DNA of 64,000 nucleotides from Pegoplata infirma (lineage: Eukaryota; Arthropoda; Insecta; Diptera; Anthomyiidae). Location of the stretch: assembly GCA_963921195.1 (NCBI GenBank), contig OY992538.1, forward strand, positions 236,027,462 to 236,091,461, given 5' to 3'. The number at the start of each line of letters is the position of its first letter. The stretch's first letter is position 1. The notes beneath the pieces are model-generated. The model saw nothing but the letters and a program-made list of their open reading frames with translations. It was not told the DNA's origin and searched no databases. The translations under genes and the position numbers were made by a program. Positions 32,876 through 44,265 of this stretch are shown piece by piece.

Positions 32876-33149
32876 TATAGACTTAATTTGAACCAAATCC
32901 AATAATTTTCACCCTTGGCGACCTTCAATCGAAGTTTTGAATTTTTGGAAAATTTCCACCAAAATTTTAGATTTTTATATTTTTTTATTTATGGTTATAT
33001 GACGATTGTCTTACTACGATGGTACAATTTTCGTCTTCTAATTCCAAATGGGACTAGAGTCGAATATGTATTAATATTTTAGTTTGATCATTAACGATTT
33101 GTCGTTTAAATCCCCTTTGTTACTTGTAGTATAGGCATAGCGTAAAAAT

Positions 33150-34184
33150 TAGGGATGTGCGATTAATCGATTAATTAATCACCTCGATTAATCGAAATCC
33201 TGATTAATCAATTAATCGATTAATAATACTTTCTGATTAATCAGAACTATGATTAATCAAGTAATTTTAATTTTGATTAATCAAAATTGAATAATTTTAT
33301 TCATTTTATTAAAAATGTTGGCAAAACAAAATAAAAGAATATTTACAAAATAAAAATAAAAATGAAAACAAAATTTATAAATTAATATGCCAAAATCAAA
33401 CAATAAATTCAACAAAATTTTCCAAAATTGATTAAGAATGTGTCTATGGATCTATCATGGTCCATGATTCATGGCAGATTGTAGATGATATGAGTTGGCC
33501 GTACGCCCAATAACAAGCATCCATGTTCAATGCTTTAAGAAATGGTTTTCTCGACGCCAATTGGTTGTATTGCACATGAGATCATTTAAAATTCCACAAA
33601 ATTAATTAATTTCCGACACGGGCTCAATGCAGCAAGAAATAGTTCCCTCTGTAAGCACTTCGACGCTAAATGGCGTTTAATTGTGCATGAGCAGGAGATC
33701 ATGTGCAATACAACAAAATTAATGTTTGATACGGGTTCGTTTATGGTCCCATTTTATTAATTTCAAATGATTGGAGGTACATACATGCATCCATTTTTTT
33801 AGATTCTGTAAAAAAATAATTTTCGAATGTGCAGACACCATGATAATAACTGCATTGTTTGCTGAAAGAACCATTAAAAGTCAATTCGACTAACATTTCA
33901 TAAATTTTCTAACAAATTTTCAATAACAAAAAATTTTAAATACATGTGTATGTTTGTATGTGTATGTATGTAGATAAAATCAAAAAAAAATATTCAATTA
34001 TTCAAATTTTAAATATTCAACTTCCTGATTAATCAATTAATCATGAATTTTGATTATTCAAAATATAAATTATTCGATTAATCATGATTTTGATTAATCA
34101 AAACTTTAGATTAATCGATTAATTGATTAATCAGGATATCGATTAATCAGAATGAATAAATAATCGATTAATCGCACATCCCTA
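33150..34184. mobile_element. hAT-type nonautonomous element, 1,035 bp
   Basis: TIRs TAGGGATGTGCGATTAATCG / CGATTAATCGCACATCCCTA. Perfect 8-bp target duplication GTAAAAAT at 33142-33149 and 34185-34192, the hAT hallmark. The subterminal regions are dense in ATTAATCGATTAAT palindromic words. The unique middle (about 33430-33790) contains two partly similar blocks (GAGATCATTTAAAATTCCAC; GGAGATCATGTGCAATACAA) but no recognised transposase. Confidence 0.92.
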
Positions 34185-34237
34185 GTAAAAATAGTAAGAG
34201 GCTTAATGGGAAAAAGTATTGTGAAAACCTTGTTATG

Positions 34238-34482
34238 AACTCCGATTATCTCAAGGAAGAAAACTTTTTTTCTTCAGTTCTTTTTGAATGTATTCGTTTA
34301 TTTATCTTTTTTTCTTCGGTTCCTTTTGAATGTATTCGTTTATTTTTTGTTTTTTCTTCGGTTCCTTTTGAATGTATTCGTTTTTTCCTTCAATTCCTTT
34401 TGAATGTATTCGTTTTTTTTCCTTTTTTCTTCGATTTCCTTTTGTGTGTATTCTGGTTTTCACTCCCGAGATAATCAGAGTT
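34238..34482. repeat. 42-bp minisatellite bounded by inverted repeats
   Basis: Units with CCTTTTGAATGTATTCGTTT start every 42 bp (34286, 34328, 34370, then 34402 after a 10-bp loss, and a decayed fifth near 34444). The block is framed by AACTCCGATTATCTC (34238-34252) and its inverse GAGATAATCAGAGTT (34468-34482). It may be a small TIR element whose whole interior is tandem repeat. The 79-codon open frame here is a by-product. Confidence 0.8.
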
Positions 34483-34838
34483 TACGGCTAAAAATCAAAT
34501 TTCGAAAAGGAAAGGTTTTTCACCCATTAATCCTCTTACTATTTTTACTCTATGGAATAGGGTTTTTATATTTGCTCAATAATTTTGAAAATGTAATCTT
34601 ACAAATTTCTAAACACGTCGATTAAGTCCTGACCAACATAAATAAATTTAAAACAAAAAATAATTTTCTTGAAAATTATTCTATGAAAATATCATAGTTT
34701 TAATTAGTAAATAAAACAATGACCTCGAGCCAGAATAAAACTACTCAAAATATAATATTTTAAAGGTCGTATAAAACAATTTTTATTTTTTAAAAAAACA
34801 TTAATTAGAATTTAAAATAAAAAAAAATATTTTGACAT

Positions 34839-35397
34839 GCACAGAAAAAAATAAAAAAAATATTTGAGTAAATTTTTAATACTATTGAGTAAAAAATTAC
34901 TCAATTTTGCACCAGTAAACGATTTAATAGTATTGAGTAAATTTTTAAAAAAAAATTTATTAAATATTTGAAAAAAAAAATTTTTAATGGACACAATTAA
35001 ACATTTACTCAAAATTTATCTATTTTTTTTTTTTTTTTGAAGTTTAAAAAAGTTTTAATTTTTTTTACAAAAAAAAAACAAAAAACTTGTTTTTTCAAAC
35101 TTTACCAAACATATTTATGTCTCAAAAACATAGAAAAATTTTATAAAGACGATTACAAACTTTCATATACATACACAAAAAACTATAAACTAAACGAGAA
35201 TTCAAAAAACTATGAGAGTTAAAAAAAAAAATAAAAAAAATATTAAATTTTTATTAAATTATTTACTTAAATTGTTTTTAAAATTTTTGAGTAAATTTTT
35301 AATTGCGTCAATTAAAAAATTACTCAATTTTTGTTTTTAAATTTAAACAAGTGATTACTCAAATTAGTTTCCTCCATATTTTTTTTTTTTTGTGTGC
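34839..35397. mobile_element. G-family MITE, copy 1 (about 560 bp)
   Basis: GCACAGAAAAAAATAAAAAA ... TTTTTTTTTTTTGTGTGC ends. Subterminal ATTTGAGTAAATTTTTAATA is answered by ATTACTCAA words. ATTGACACAATTAAA-like and TTACTCAAAATTTATCTATT text is shared with copy 2 at 40723-41270. No coding frame. Confidence 0.8.
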
Positions 35398-35650
35398 TGA
35401 ATACGAATATAAAAAAAATCTGAAATCGGCCTAGCCGTTTTCGAGATATCGCCATTTGAAATTTGTCGAAAAATTTTCAAAAATAGCGCTTTTATCCTAC
35501 GTTCAAGAATTTTAATTTCTTTTTTTTTCATCTCAAACATTTTTCTGCTGACTATTTCATAATAATTAAGATAAACTTTCATTTAAACTTAAGTTGAGCC
35601 AAATCAGAACATTTTAACCCATGGCGTCCTTCGATCAAAGTTTAGAGCTT
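35398..35650 (+). repeat. E-family dispersed repeat
   Basis: TTTTCGAGATATCGCCATTT, GAAATTTGTCGAAAAATTTT and GGCGTCCTTCGATCAAAGTT. Same family as 32225-32690. No other feature until 35835. Confidence 0.5.
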
Positions 35651-35834
35651 TTGGTGAACACTAAAAAAAAATGCCTGCTAATTTTGTACTCTTGCCCAAA
35701 ACATTAAATCATGATAATGTTTTGCGGAAGATTTGGGTGTACTTGCCAAAGCAAATTTTTTTTTTAGAAAAAAATAATGTTATATTACATTGCTATTCCA
35801 TGCAAAACAAATTGAAATATCAGTCCAGGACCCT

Positions 35835-35950
35835 ATTAAAAAACCAAAAGAGCTGTACATTTCGTAAATGAGTGCAAAAATAAGTGCAAAAAAGTGTTTT
35901 TAATTTTGGAGAGTATAAAAGATTCGGCACCAAAGAATCTCACTTTTTTA
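35835..35950 (+). mobile_element. HINE-B 3'-end fragment
   Basis: CCAAAAGAGCTGTACATTTC resembles the B block; GGAGAGTATAAAAGATTCGG and the partial hairpin GATTCGGCACCAAAGAATC, then TCACTT, resemble the B 3' end. Strongly shortened. Confidence 0.5.
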
Positions 35951-36049
35951 TGTACATTTGATAATCTCACCTGTTTTATGTACATTTGATAAACAAATGG
36001 AACATTTTCATGCGAAAAGCTTAGACTTGGTGAAAAGGTAGTTGTAAAA

Positions 36050-36530
36050 AAAAAAATTATTTATTTTTTTAAGAAAAACAAAATTATGTTAAAAAAAAAT
36101 ATTAATGAACCCAAAATTTTTTGTGAAAAAAAAAATTTATGAAAAAAAGTTTTTGATGAATTTTTTTGATGAAAAGAAAAATTTTTTGATGTAAAAAAAA
36201 AATTGAGGAAAAAAATATGAAAAAAAATTTTTTTTGGTGAGAAAAAAATTGATAAAAAAAAAATTTTGATGAAAAAAAAAATTTGATGAAAAAAAATTAA
36301 TGAAAAAAAAAAATTTGATGAAAAAAAAATTAATGATAAAAAAAATTTGATGAAAAAAAAAATTTGATAAAAAAAAATTGATGAAAAAAAACATTTGATG
36401 AAAAAAAAAAAAAATTTATGAAAAAAAAATTTGATAAAAAAAAAATTGATAAAAAAAATAAAAATTATGAAAAAAAAGTTTGATAACAAAAACAAATTTA
36501 TGAAAAAAAAATTTTTTTTTTGTTGAAAAA
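36050..36530. repeat. Low-complexity (TTGATGAAAAAAAA)n tract
   Basis: About 480 bp of TTTGATGAAAAAAAAA-type words with unstable period (13-20 bp). The 144-codon minus-strand open frame 36061-36495 consists almost only of F, I, S, K, N and H and is an artefact of the tract. Confidence 0.85.
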
Positions 36531-36724
36531 TAATTTTATTACTTTTTATTCACCAGCTGGTGAAAAAAAGTTTTATTTACCACGAGGTGAATTATTATCC
36601 AAGTTACAAACCCAAGTTATTAAAATTTTTGTGTTTTAACAAAATGAAAATAGTAGTTCTTGTTTTCTTTTTCGTTAATTGTTAGCTTATATAGTCAAAC
36701 TGAGGTGGCGTCCTGCAAATTTTT

Positions 36725-37020
36725 AAAATTAGACACTAGCCTAAAAACATTATCATGTTAAAAACTAAATTTTGATCGAAGGGCACTACGGGTAAGAATT
36801 TTCGTATTTGGATCAAATTAGTTTTAAATGAAAGTTTGTCCCAAGCTCTACGAAACGGAAAAGGCAAAGAAACTTTGAGCTTTTTTATAAAAAAAATTTT
36901 TGAGTGTAGGAAAAAACGCCAAATTTTTTGCAAATTTTAAATAGCGATATGTCGAAAACTTTGTGACCGATATATATATATTTTTTTTTTTTTGATATTC
37001 GTGTTCAGCGCATTCAAACT
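36725..37020 (-). repeat. E-family dispersed repeat
   Basis: TTTTGATCGAAGGGCACTAC, AATGAAAGTTTGTCCCAAGC, AAATAGCGATATGTCGAAAA and TGTTCAGCGCATTC in reverse order of the plus copies. No coding. Confidence 0.5.
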
Positions 37021-37039
37021 AATAAAATTTTCAACCGCT

Positions 37040-38357
37040 TTAACACCTTGAAATATTGGTCTAGGACCCCATAAAGTATATGGGGCATTCCATGTCAAAT
37101 CGGACACTATGAAAAATTTATTTTTTAGATTTTCTCAATTTTTTAACAGTTTTTAGTACCCTTCGAAAACTCCTTCGTGGTAAATTTTCAGATTTTTTGA
37201 TGACCCGTTCAAAAGATATCAAATTTTTAAAAATTTGTAGTTTGTTTCCTTACTAAAACTTTTTTTTCTCATAACTTCTTCAATAATGGTCTTCAATAAT
37301 GGTCAGTTGGAGCAAATTTTAAAAAATGTCTTTTTGTGTGGGAGCCCCCTTATAACTTGGAGATACGGTATAAATTTGTTCCGAAGAAATGTTTAGACGT
37401 AAAAATGAATGGGGTCGGTCTTGAAAATGAACCCTCTATGGCGCACTAGAAATGATTTTAAAATTGAAAAATTACAACAAAATTTTTTCAAAAAATTTAA
37501 AAAAAATAGTAATAATCGTTATCCCACGATCCTACTGGGCAAAAAATTTGTAGAATCAATAGAAGTTTTACACAAAAAAATGTCAAAAAAATCAAAGAGT
37601 ACAAACATTTTCAAAAATTTTTTAAAAATTACGTAAAAAATCCAAAAATTAAAAAAAAAATTTGCAATTTGGACCATTATTGAAGAAGTTACGAGTAAAA
37701 GAAGTTTAAGTAAAGGAACAAACTACCAATTTTTAAAAATTCTGTATCTTTTGAACGGGTCATCAAAAATATCTGAAAATTTACCACGATCGGGTTTTCG
37801 AAGGGTACTAAAAACTGTTAAAAAATTGGGAAAATCTAAAAAAAAATTTTCAATGTGTCCGAATTGACATGGAATGTCCCATATATATTCATGATCCTCG
37901 ATCGTTTTAAAGAAGATCTAGCTATGTCTGTCCGTCTGTCTGTTGAAAACACGCTAACTTTTGAAAGACTTTACTGAGGCGAGATAAAAACACACTTACT
38001 TTCGAAAGACAATTCTTAGGCTGCTGAAGCTTGGCATATATATTTACCGTTCCTCTGGTCTGGTTGGTATTGAATTTCAATAAAATCGGTTTAGTGGTTC
38101 AAAAGTTATTAGGAAAAACCGTGAATTTCAGATTGGTTTCACCTTAAATTCGCAAAAAAGTTTGCAACGTATCGTTGCAAAAAAATGTTTGTATTTTTTT
38201 TTACAAAAATGAGTAAAAAAGTTTTTTACTCAAAATAAAATATTTCTATTCAAAATTGTTAATTTTTTTCACGTTAGAAAATTTTTCTATTACTTGAAAA
38301 GGGCATTGTGGAGGGTATTCATAGATTGGGCCAAGTCGAATTTAAATTTTCTACTTG
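37040..38357 (+). mobile_element. HINE-A, 5'-truncated, with nested TIR element
   Basis: ACCTTGAAATATTGGTCTAG, CCCCATAAAGTATA, then an 801-bp element, then TATATATTCATGATCCTCGA and a short GTCC/GTCT tract. Only one full internal repeat unit remains. GGAGGGTATTC, decayed hairpin (ATTGGGC-CAA-GTCGAAT) and TTCTACTTG end it at 38357. Confidence 0.75.
37081..37881. mobile_element. TIR element with about 240-bp arms, inserted in HINE (TA)n
   Basis: TGGGGCATTCCATGTCAAAT starts it and GAATTGACATGGAATGTCCC A ends it. Inner arms contain TTTTTAGTACCCTTCGAAAA against TTTTCGAAGGGTACTAAAAA, and ATGGTCAGTTGG/GGACCATTATTGAAG. The borders are fixed by the interrupted HINE. A left end of the same family is at 54805. 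No recognised transposase; the 75-codon open frame at 37409-37636 has no domain. Confidence 0.8.
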
Positions 38358-38359
38358 TA

Positions 38360-39826
38360 AATTGTCCAGTATCTAAAATTTTAAATTTAAACCAATTGGT
38401 CTCAAAAGTTGAAGAAAAATCGCCACTCTAATGAGGCATATTAAAATAGTCTTATACAGATGTTAGAAGTGTATGCATGTGTTATAGTTTCTAGTAGGTA
38501 CGACTACATACAGTTAAAATATGAAAACACTTGCATTTTAAATTATCATCATCATCTTACTCAGCATTTTCAACAGCATCATTTTCATAAGAGTGTGTGT
38601 GTGTGTGATAGAGTGTGTAAGTGTATAAAATTTACAAACATTAAGAATTAAAGTATACAACTACAAAATTTTTTATATGCAAGTACATATTACAATCTTA
38701 AACAGCTTAAATATGTATTATAAACAACTAAAAACATATCATATGCCAGAATAATTTGTTTTTTTTTTCATTTTTTTTTTTTTTTTTGTTATAACAAGGA
38801 TTCATCATTATCCTTAGCTACATCATCATGTTGAATGTTTCATCTATATATCATACATACAACCTACTTTAGAGATATTTTTTTTTGTTGTTGTTGTTAT
38901 ATTGTTGCACATACATACTTGCTACATGTTGTTCAGTTGTAATAATATTTAGTTTTCAGTTTTCAGTTTTTTTTTTATTTTTTAACATGAGTGAAAGTTT
39001 TCTAAAATCCTACATATCATACACATCTTTAAAATACAAACATCTAGAAAACCAGCTGCCTAAGCTGTCATTATTATGTTTATTTTGTACCCTCCTCTAC
39101 TCTATCTACTCTCTAAAGTGGTCCGAAAAATCATGCCACTTTTCCATATTATTTTTTTTTTTATTTTTTTTTTTATATTTTGTGCCTCAATTTAAGGACT
39201 AAATTATATGGGTCAGCAACGGAAGAAAGTGATACAGAATTTTATATGTTTTGAGTACATACTAGTTGGAAACTTTTGTTTGTTTAATGCTGCTGCTAAA
39301 TTATATGTAGAGATTTCTGCTTAAAAATTTAAGTGCATTTTAAATGATTTGCCTTGGTTGGGATTAAGTTTAAGGAAAATAACAAAAAAAATTCTGAAAA
39401 TTGTGAAAATACTTGAAAAAAAAAAGCTAAAAATACATAATAAAGAAAAAAAGTAGTAGAAATGAAAAACTGTTTATAATGAGATGATAATATTATGATA
39501 TATTTATAAATTTTTAAAGCTCAATTTCAAGAGGGAATTTGTTGAAATAAAACAGAAAATTGTACACATAATACACATAATAATAAATGAAGAAAACCTT
39601 GACTGAATTTTGTTAAGGGGATTGAGAATTTAATTTTTAAAACAAATACAAAAATATTTAAGATTTTAAAAGGGTTAATAGTTTAAACAATACTAGCAGA
39701 TAACTCACATTGATGAAAAGCTACATTAATATGATGTTGCTTCAATTTTTGTCCAATGTAACGTGTCATCAATATGATGAAGCGGTGTCATAACAATAAC
39801 AAAAATTTATTATTATTTGAAATCTA
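38360..39826. other. AT-rich spacer with simple repeats, no gene recognised
   Basis: (GTGT)n at 38593-38604, long T-runs at 38760-38790 and GTTGTTGTTGTT at 38887-38899. Overlapping low-complexity open frames (38460-38651, 38885-39202) show no domain. It resembles single-copy intronic or intergenic fly DNA. Confidence 0.45.
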
Positions 39827-40287
39827 CCCTGCAAAAAATGTCATTACCACTTCTCAGTGGAGTGCATTAAAACTATAACAAATGTAATGAAATACAACAA
39901 AAATAACAAAAAACACAAGACAAAAACACACAAACAGTTTTTTCTACTCCAGAATATATAGATATTCAGCTCTTAACTCATTACCTATCGCGACACCTCC
40001 ATACAAATGTAAGTAGATATTCAGTAGATAAGAACTACTCCAGGGAAGTGGTTGGAAGTTGTTTGAAAGCTTGGAGTACTTCTTATCTACTGAATATCTA
40101 CTTACTTTTGTATGGAAGTGTCGCCGAAGGTAATGAGTTAAGTGCTGAATAACAACTTTTTATGGAGTAGAAAAAACTGTTTGTGTGTTTTTTTCTTGTA
40201 TTTTTTGTTATTTTTGTTGTATTTCATTACATTTGTTATAGTTTAAAAGCACTCCAAATAGAAGTACTCCGCACTTTTTATGTTGGG
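39827..40287. mobile_element. CCC-type foldback element, 461 bp
   Basis: TA-flanked, CCCTGCAAAAAATG ... ACTTTTTATGTTGGG. The arms are long and close to identical: AATGTAATGAAATACAACAA, CACACAAACAGTTTTTTCTA and TAAGTAGATATTCAGTAGAT on the left are mirrored on the right. The loop is about 30 bp near 40055. No coding. Confidence 0.88.
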
Positions 40288-40417
40288 TATGATAAAAAAT
40301 ATTAAATTTTTTTTTGATTTATTATTTTGTTAATTTTTTAATTTAATATATTTTCATTTTCTTGCAATTTCTTGCTATTTTATATTTTTAAAAACTTACA
40401 TCTTTTTTATCTTATCC

Positions 40418-40480
40418 CCACCAAGATTTGAACACCGGACCATTCGTTTATAAGGCTTAGCCTCTAGTCACTTACTATAA
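40418..40480 (-). other. tRNA-like sequence (decayed)
   Basis: On the minus strand TAGTAAGTGACTAGAGGCTA, then CCTTATAAACG, then GGTGTTCAAATCTTGG. A B-box-like GTTCAAATC at the right distance from an A-box-like block, and outer CTTAT/ATAAG pairing. T-stem pairing is poor. Best read as a tRNA pseudogene or SINE head. Confidence 0.35.
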
Positions 40481-40722
40481 GCAATTCAAAAAATAATTAT
40501 GCTTAAAATCCATTTTGATGATTAAGTGCTATAACATTTAAAGTTAGTATGTCACTATGCTCTGCAAAAAGATGTGAAAGAGAAAGAGAGCGACATAAAA
40601 CTAAAATTTTTGAGTCTTTACAAACCCAGATTAGCAAACGTTATCAAAGTAAGCGAAAGACAGTTATTTTACATAAAACTAATATTTTCGAGTTTTTACA
40701 GATACACATTAGCAAACGTTAT

Positions 40723-41270
40723 ACACAGAAAAAAATAAAAATAAATATTTGAGTATATTTTTAATACTATTAGTAGAAAATTACTCAATTTTGCAGTAAA
40801 CGAGTTAATAGTATTGAGTAACTTTTTAATAAAAATTTAATCAATGTTTGAAAAAAAAGTCAGTAAATTTTTAATTGACACAATTAAAAATTTACTCAAA
40901 ATTTATCTATTTATTTTTTTTAAGTTTAAAAAAGTTTTTAATCTTTTTACAAAAAAAAACAACAAAAAACTTGTTTTTTCAAACTTTACTAAACATATTT
41001 ATGTCTCAAAAACATACGAAAATTTTATAAAGACGATTACAAACTTTCATATACATACACAAAAAACTATAAACTGAACGAGAATTCAAAAAAATATGAG
41101 AGTTAAAAAAAAAATTAAAAAAACTATTAAATTTTTATAAAATTATTTATTTAAATTGTTTTTAAAACTTTTAAGTATATTTTTAATTGCGTCAATTAAA
41201 AAATTACTCAATTTTTGTTTTTAAATTTAAACAAGTTATTACTCAAATTTGTTTCCTCTATATTTTTTTA
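40723..41270. mobile_element. G-family MITE, copy 2
   Basis: ACACAGAAAAAAATAAAAAT start. It parallels 34839-35397 almost throughout (TTTGAGTA-ATTTTTAATAC, CAAACTTTCATATACATACA, GAGAATTCAAAAAA). The right end has lost the terminal GTGTG. The two copies look about 90% alike by eye. Confidence 0.78.
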
Positions 41271-41289
41271 AGTGATAGGTCGCAAGGTT

Positions 41290-41375
41290 TTTCACTATTG
41301 GTTGCTCAACTAGCTAAGGCTCCGACAATAAACACAACAACTGGGAGGCCGTGGGTTCAAATACCAGCCAGGGCA
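41290..41375 (+). other. tRNA-like sequence (decayed)
   Basis: GGTTGCTCAACTAGCTAAGG resembles a D-arm/A-box; GGAGGCCGTGGGTTCAAATA CC carries a B-box-like block. The stretch lies directly at the right end of the G2 MITE. The anticodon arm is not convincing. Confidence 0.35.
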
Positions 41376-41734
41376 GCAGTTTTTAATATATTATTTTTTT
41401 AATCTATTTATTCTGATAATTATTTTGATAATTTTTTAGTTATAAAAAAAATAATTGAAAGACATATTGATGACATGATGAAATGTGCCATCATTTGCTT
41501 TTTTATTTTCAATTTCATGACATGCTTTTTTATTTTCAATTTTTTATTTTCAATTTCGATGACATGTGTCATCATATTGAAGAAAAGTTTTTCATCAAAA
41601 TTAATGACAGAAAGTGACAAAACCGTTTGATTATTATGTTGAAGCATTTTTCTTTAAGTGTATGTAAGATTGTCATTTTTTCTTCAAATTATTATAAGTG
41701 TCCGCGCAAATTTTTATTATACTCGACCTAAAAG

Positions 41735-42090
41735 TTACGTGGTACAAATTTAAGGTCAATCGAATAAAATAAACCCGTGGCGGCTGGAGATCAAAGTTTT
41801 AGATTTTTTTTAAATTAAAAAAAAAAATATGTCTTGTGATCAATCTCATTTTTTTGCAAATATGATGTGCTGAAACTTGGTCGAACAATTGATTTTCAAG
41901 ATATCGCTATTTTAAATTTAAAAAAAAATGCAGGTTTTCCTACTTTAAAAATTTGTTTAAATAAATCTTGATTTTTTTCCTTTATCCTTTCATAGAGCTT
42001 AAAATAAACTTTCATTTTCAATTAATTTGAGCAAAGTACGATCATTTTAACCTGTGGCGCTCATCGATCAAACTTTAGAGTTATAGTTAT
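41735..42090 (+). repeat. E-family dispersed repeat
   Basis: ACAAATTTAAGGTCAATCGA, CCGTGGCGGCTGGAGATCAA, CAAGATATCGCTATTTTAAA and GTGGCGCTCATCGATCAAAC. It contains the marker block twice, so two partial units are joined. 42090-42580 is A/T-rich without other feature. Confidence 0.5.
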
Positions 42091-42589
42091 AAATTATCTA
42101 AAAAAAACCCAAAAAAAATGTATGCCGTGAAAACGAACAGAATGCTATTTTTTAGCCACAAAAATATTGAAACAGCAGTTTTGATACCTACACAAATTTT
42201 TACACTTCAAAATAAAATTTGTATATTCCAAAAAAAAAAAATTAATATTCAATAATGCCTCAAAATTTCAATGTTAATTCTTTGATCAAAAAATAATAAG
42301 ATTTAACAAAAAAAGTTTCTTTATTTTTTTTTTTTTTTCAAAAATTATGTAGCAAAATTTTTTAGAAAAAAATTAATTATATTTATTTTGGGCTAAAAAT
42401 ATTTCAACCACTTAAAGATATTTGCTCTCAAATTTATTTTTATACAAAATATTTTTGGCAGTGTTGCCACTTCATACATTTTATTTTCATTTTGTAACTC
42501 AAGAACTGTTTTCGTTTACCCTTCGGTAGATCAGGTTACAGATCTAAACATGAGTTGAACATTTAAAACTTGTTCCAGAATTTTTATAG

Positions 42590-42790
42590 CACTGTTTCAA
42601 AATTTATATCTGCTAAATAGTTTTGACAAAGGAATCTGACAAATCTGAATCTGGCACGTATTGACTAGGTCTTTCAAAAATAACCAGCATAAACAAATTA
42701 AAAACAGAAAAATAATTTTCTTGAAAATTATTCTATGAGAATATCAAAATTAAAATTTGTAAAACAAATAATGACCTCGAGCTATAATAA
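42590..42790 (+). repeat. D-family unit, partial
   Basis: CTGCTAAATAGTTTTGACAA, AAAATAATTTTCTTGAAAAT, TATGAGAATATCA and ATGACCTCGAGCTATAATAA. Truncated at the start of a CCCGAGTAAAAA end (42794). Confidence 0.6.
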
Positions 42791-42793
42791 ACC

Positions 42794-42870
42794 TCCCGAG
42801 TAAAAAAAAACTGATATAATCGTATATGCTAATATATAGTTAGTTATGTAGGTGGTATAGAGCATGAAAA
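42794..42870. mobile_element. One-ended CCC-type MITE fragment
   Basis: CCCGAGTAAAAAAAAACTGA followed by TATAATCGTATATGCTAATA, related to the left side of 20073-20303. No right end follows. Confidence 0.5.
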
Positions 42871-43597
42871 ACTATGAAGAATGGCGGTTGCCCCTTTTCG
42901 CTGGCTTAAAAAAGTTTCACATTTTTTTAGAAGAAAAATTTAAGCATATCAATATTATTGTAAAAGTTCAAAATTTAGTTATTTGTTTTAGTTATAATTT
43001 TTCTTGTAAAAATGTCCTTTTTCTGTCAAATTTTTTTGTAGGCCGAAATTTTAGCTGATTTTTATTGTTTTTTTTTTTACTGCTTATACAACGTATAATT
43101 TTTAGCGTTTAACAACGAAAAAAGTGAATATATTGTAAATAATAATAATATTTATGAAAAAAAAAATATTTAGAAAAAGAGGTTTGTGCGGAAGGTTTTT
43201 GTTTCGAAATGTCCCAAGCAAAGTTGTTTCAATATCAGTACATCACACTCAAAAAAAAAAATATTTTAAAACTAGCAAAAAAAAATGGTTAAAACTAAAA
43301 CTAGCAAAAAAAAACTGTAGTTTTGGACGTTGCAAAAATTTTGGTAATATTAGCAAAACCATTTTGCTAATCAAAAAATTAGGAAAAAATGGTAAAATTA
43401 CAAGAATACCATTTTATTTTTGTAAAAAATCAACCTTGTAAAATTATCAAAAAATATGGTAAAATTACAAAAAAATGGTAAAATTGAAATAGATAAAAAA
43501 AATTGTAATTTGGTAAAAAAACTGCTTTATTTAGTATTTTTTTTTTCTCTGATTAGTAGTTGATTTAAAATTTGGTGAATATACTAAAAATTTTTTG

Positions 43598-43766
43598 CCT
43601 GTTTTTGAGCACCACGTTCTTTAAATGTAGTAATAGCAGCATCAACTATTACTTCAGTTGTTGGATGGTTTCTTCGGCTTGATGGTGGCAGCATCTTCTT
43701 TTGCCTTCTTCTCAGCAGCTGTAGTTGCAGTAACTGGACTTCCAACAACATCAAAATCCAAAATGA
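43598..43766 (-). pseudogene. Histone H1 fragment (N-terminal tail and start of globular domain)
   Basis: On the minus strand the text from 43766 reads DVVGSPVTATTAAEKKAK, then KPKKPSNN, then after a one-base shift TTEVIVDAAITTFKERG. Insect H1 has the same order: SPV near the N-terminus, an A/K-rich tail, KPKK, then the globular domain beginning (M/I)VDAAIxxLKERGG. The start codon position holds ATT, a frameshift precedes the globular part, and the match ends after KERG. So it is a dead fragment of about 170 bp. It lies inside a TIR element, which suggests capture; an H1 pseudogene that later became part of the repeat is the alternative. Confidence 0.72.
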
Positions 43767-44177
43767 TTTTTTTTCACTTAAACACTTTAAACAAAAAACT
43801 TAAAGAACGACACTTCACTTTTTTTATTTTTTTGCGTCATTTTTTTTAGCTTAAGTAGAACAAATGAGAATTGCGTAGTAGTCTACACAAGAAATTTCTT
43901 ACATTTTCAGGTAAAATTTGTAAAAAAATTAACAATTTTTTTTCGAATTTTTAATTTTTTTCACATGTATTTAAAAAAAAAAAAATAAAAAAAAACTTTT
44001 GGATATTAAAGATTAGATATCTAACTATATGTTAACATTTTAAAAAAATAATTTTTCAAAATTATCAACTTTTTATTAACAATTTAGGTGGCAAATTTTA
44101 AAAAATTTTCATATAAAATTAGCAAAAAATATGGTAAAATTAGCAAAAAATATGGTAAAAAATACTAAAAATTGTGT

Positions 44178-44265
44178 AGCCTATTTTTGAGCACACATTC
44201 AGTTGATGGATGGCTACTTTGCTATGGTGTTGGCAGCATCATCAATCTGCAATGAGTTTTTTTTC
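44178..44265 (-). pseudogene. Second, shorter histone H1-derived segment
   Basis: Minus-strand text GATGATGCTGCCAACACCAT ... CCATCCATCAACTGAATGTG corresponds to the EDAAT...KPSNNTTEV part of the first fragment, with internal deletions and stops. Flanks on both sides match those of 43598-43766, so both derive from one duplicated block. Confidence 0.55.

Larger units (their letters stand above)
33020..34810 (+). repeat. D-family unit split by hAT and minisatellite insertions
   Basis: 33020-33141 (CTAGAGTCGAATATGTATTA, AACGATTTGTCGTTTAAATC, CCTTTGTTACTTGTAGTATA) continues at 34193 and 34540-34810 (ATTTGCTCAATAATTTTGAA, ATGACCTCGAGCCAGAATAA, AACTACTCAAAATATAATAT). The hAT element 33150-34184 and the minisatellite block 34238-34482 account for the gap. 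Confidence 0.6.

Noticed and set aside
36061..36495. 144-codon minus-strand open frame, the longest in the window
   Set aside because: It translates an A-rich (GATGAAAAAA)n tract into almost only F, I, S, K, N and H.
43658..43849. 63-codon plus-strand open frame rich in A and F
   Set aside because: It is the antisense of the histone H1 fragment, which explains its composition.
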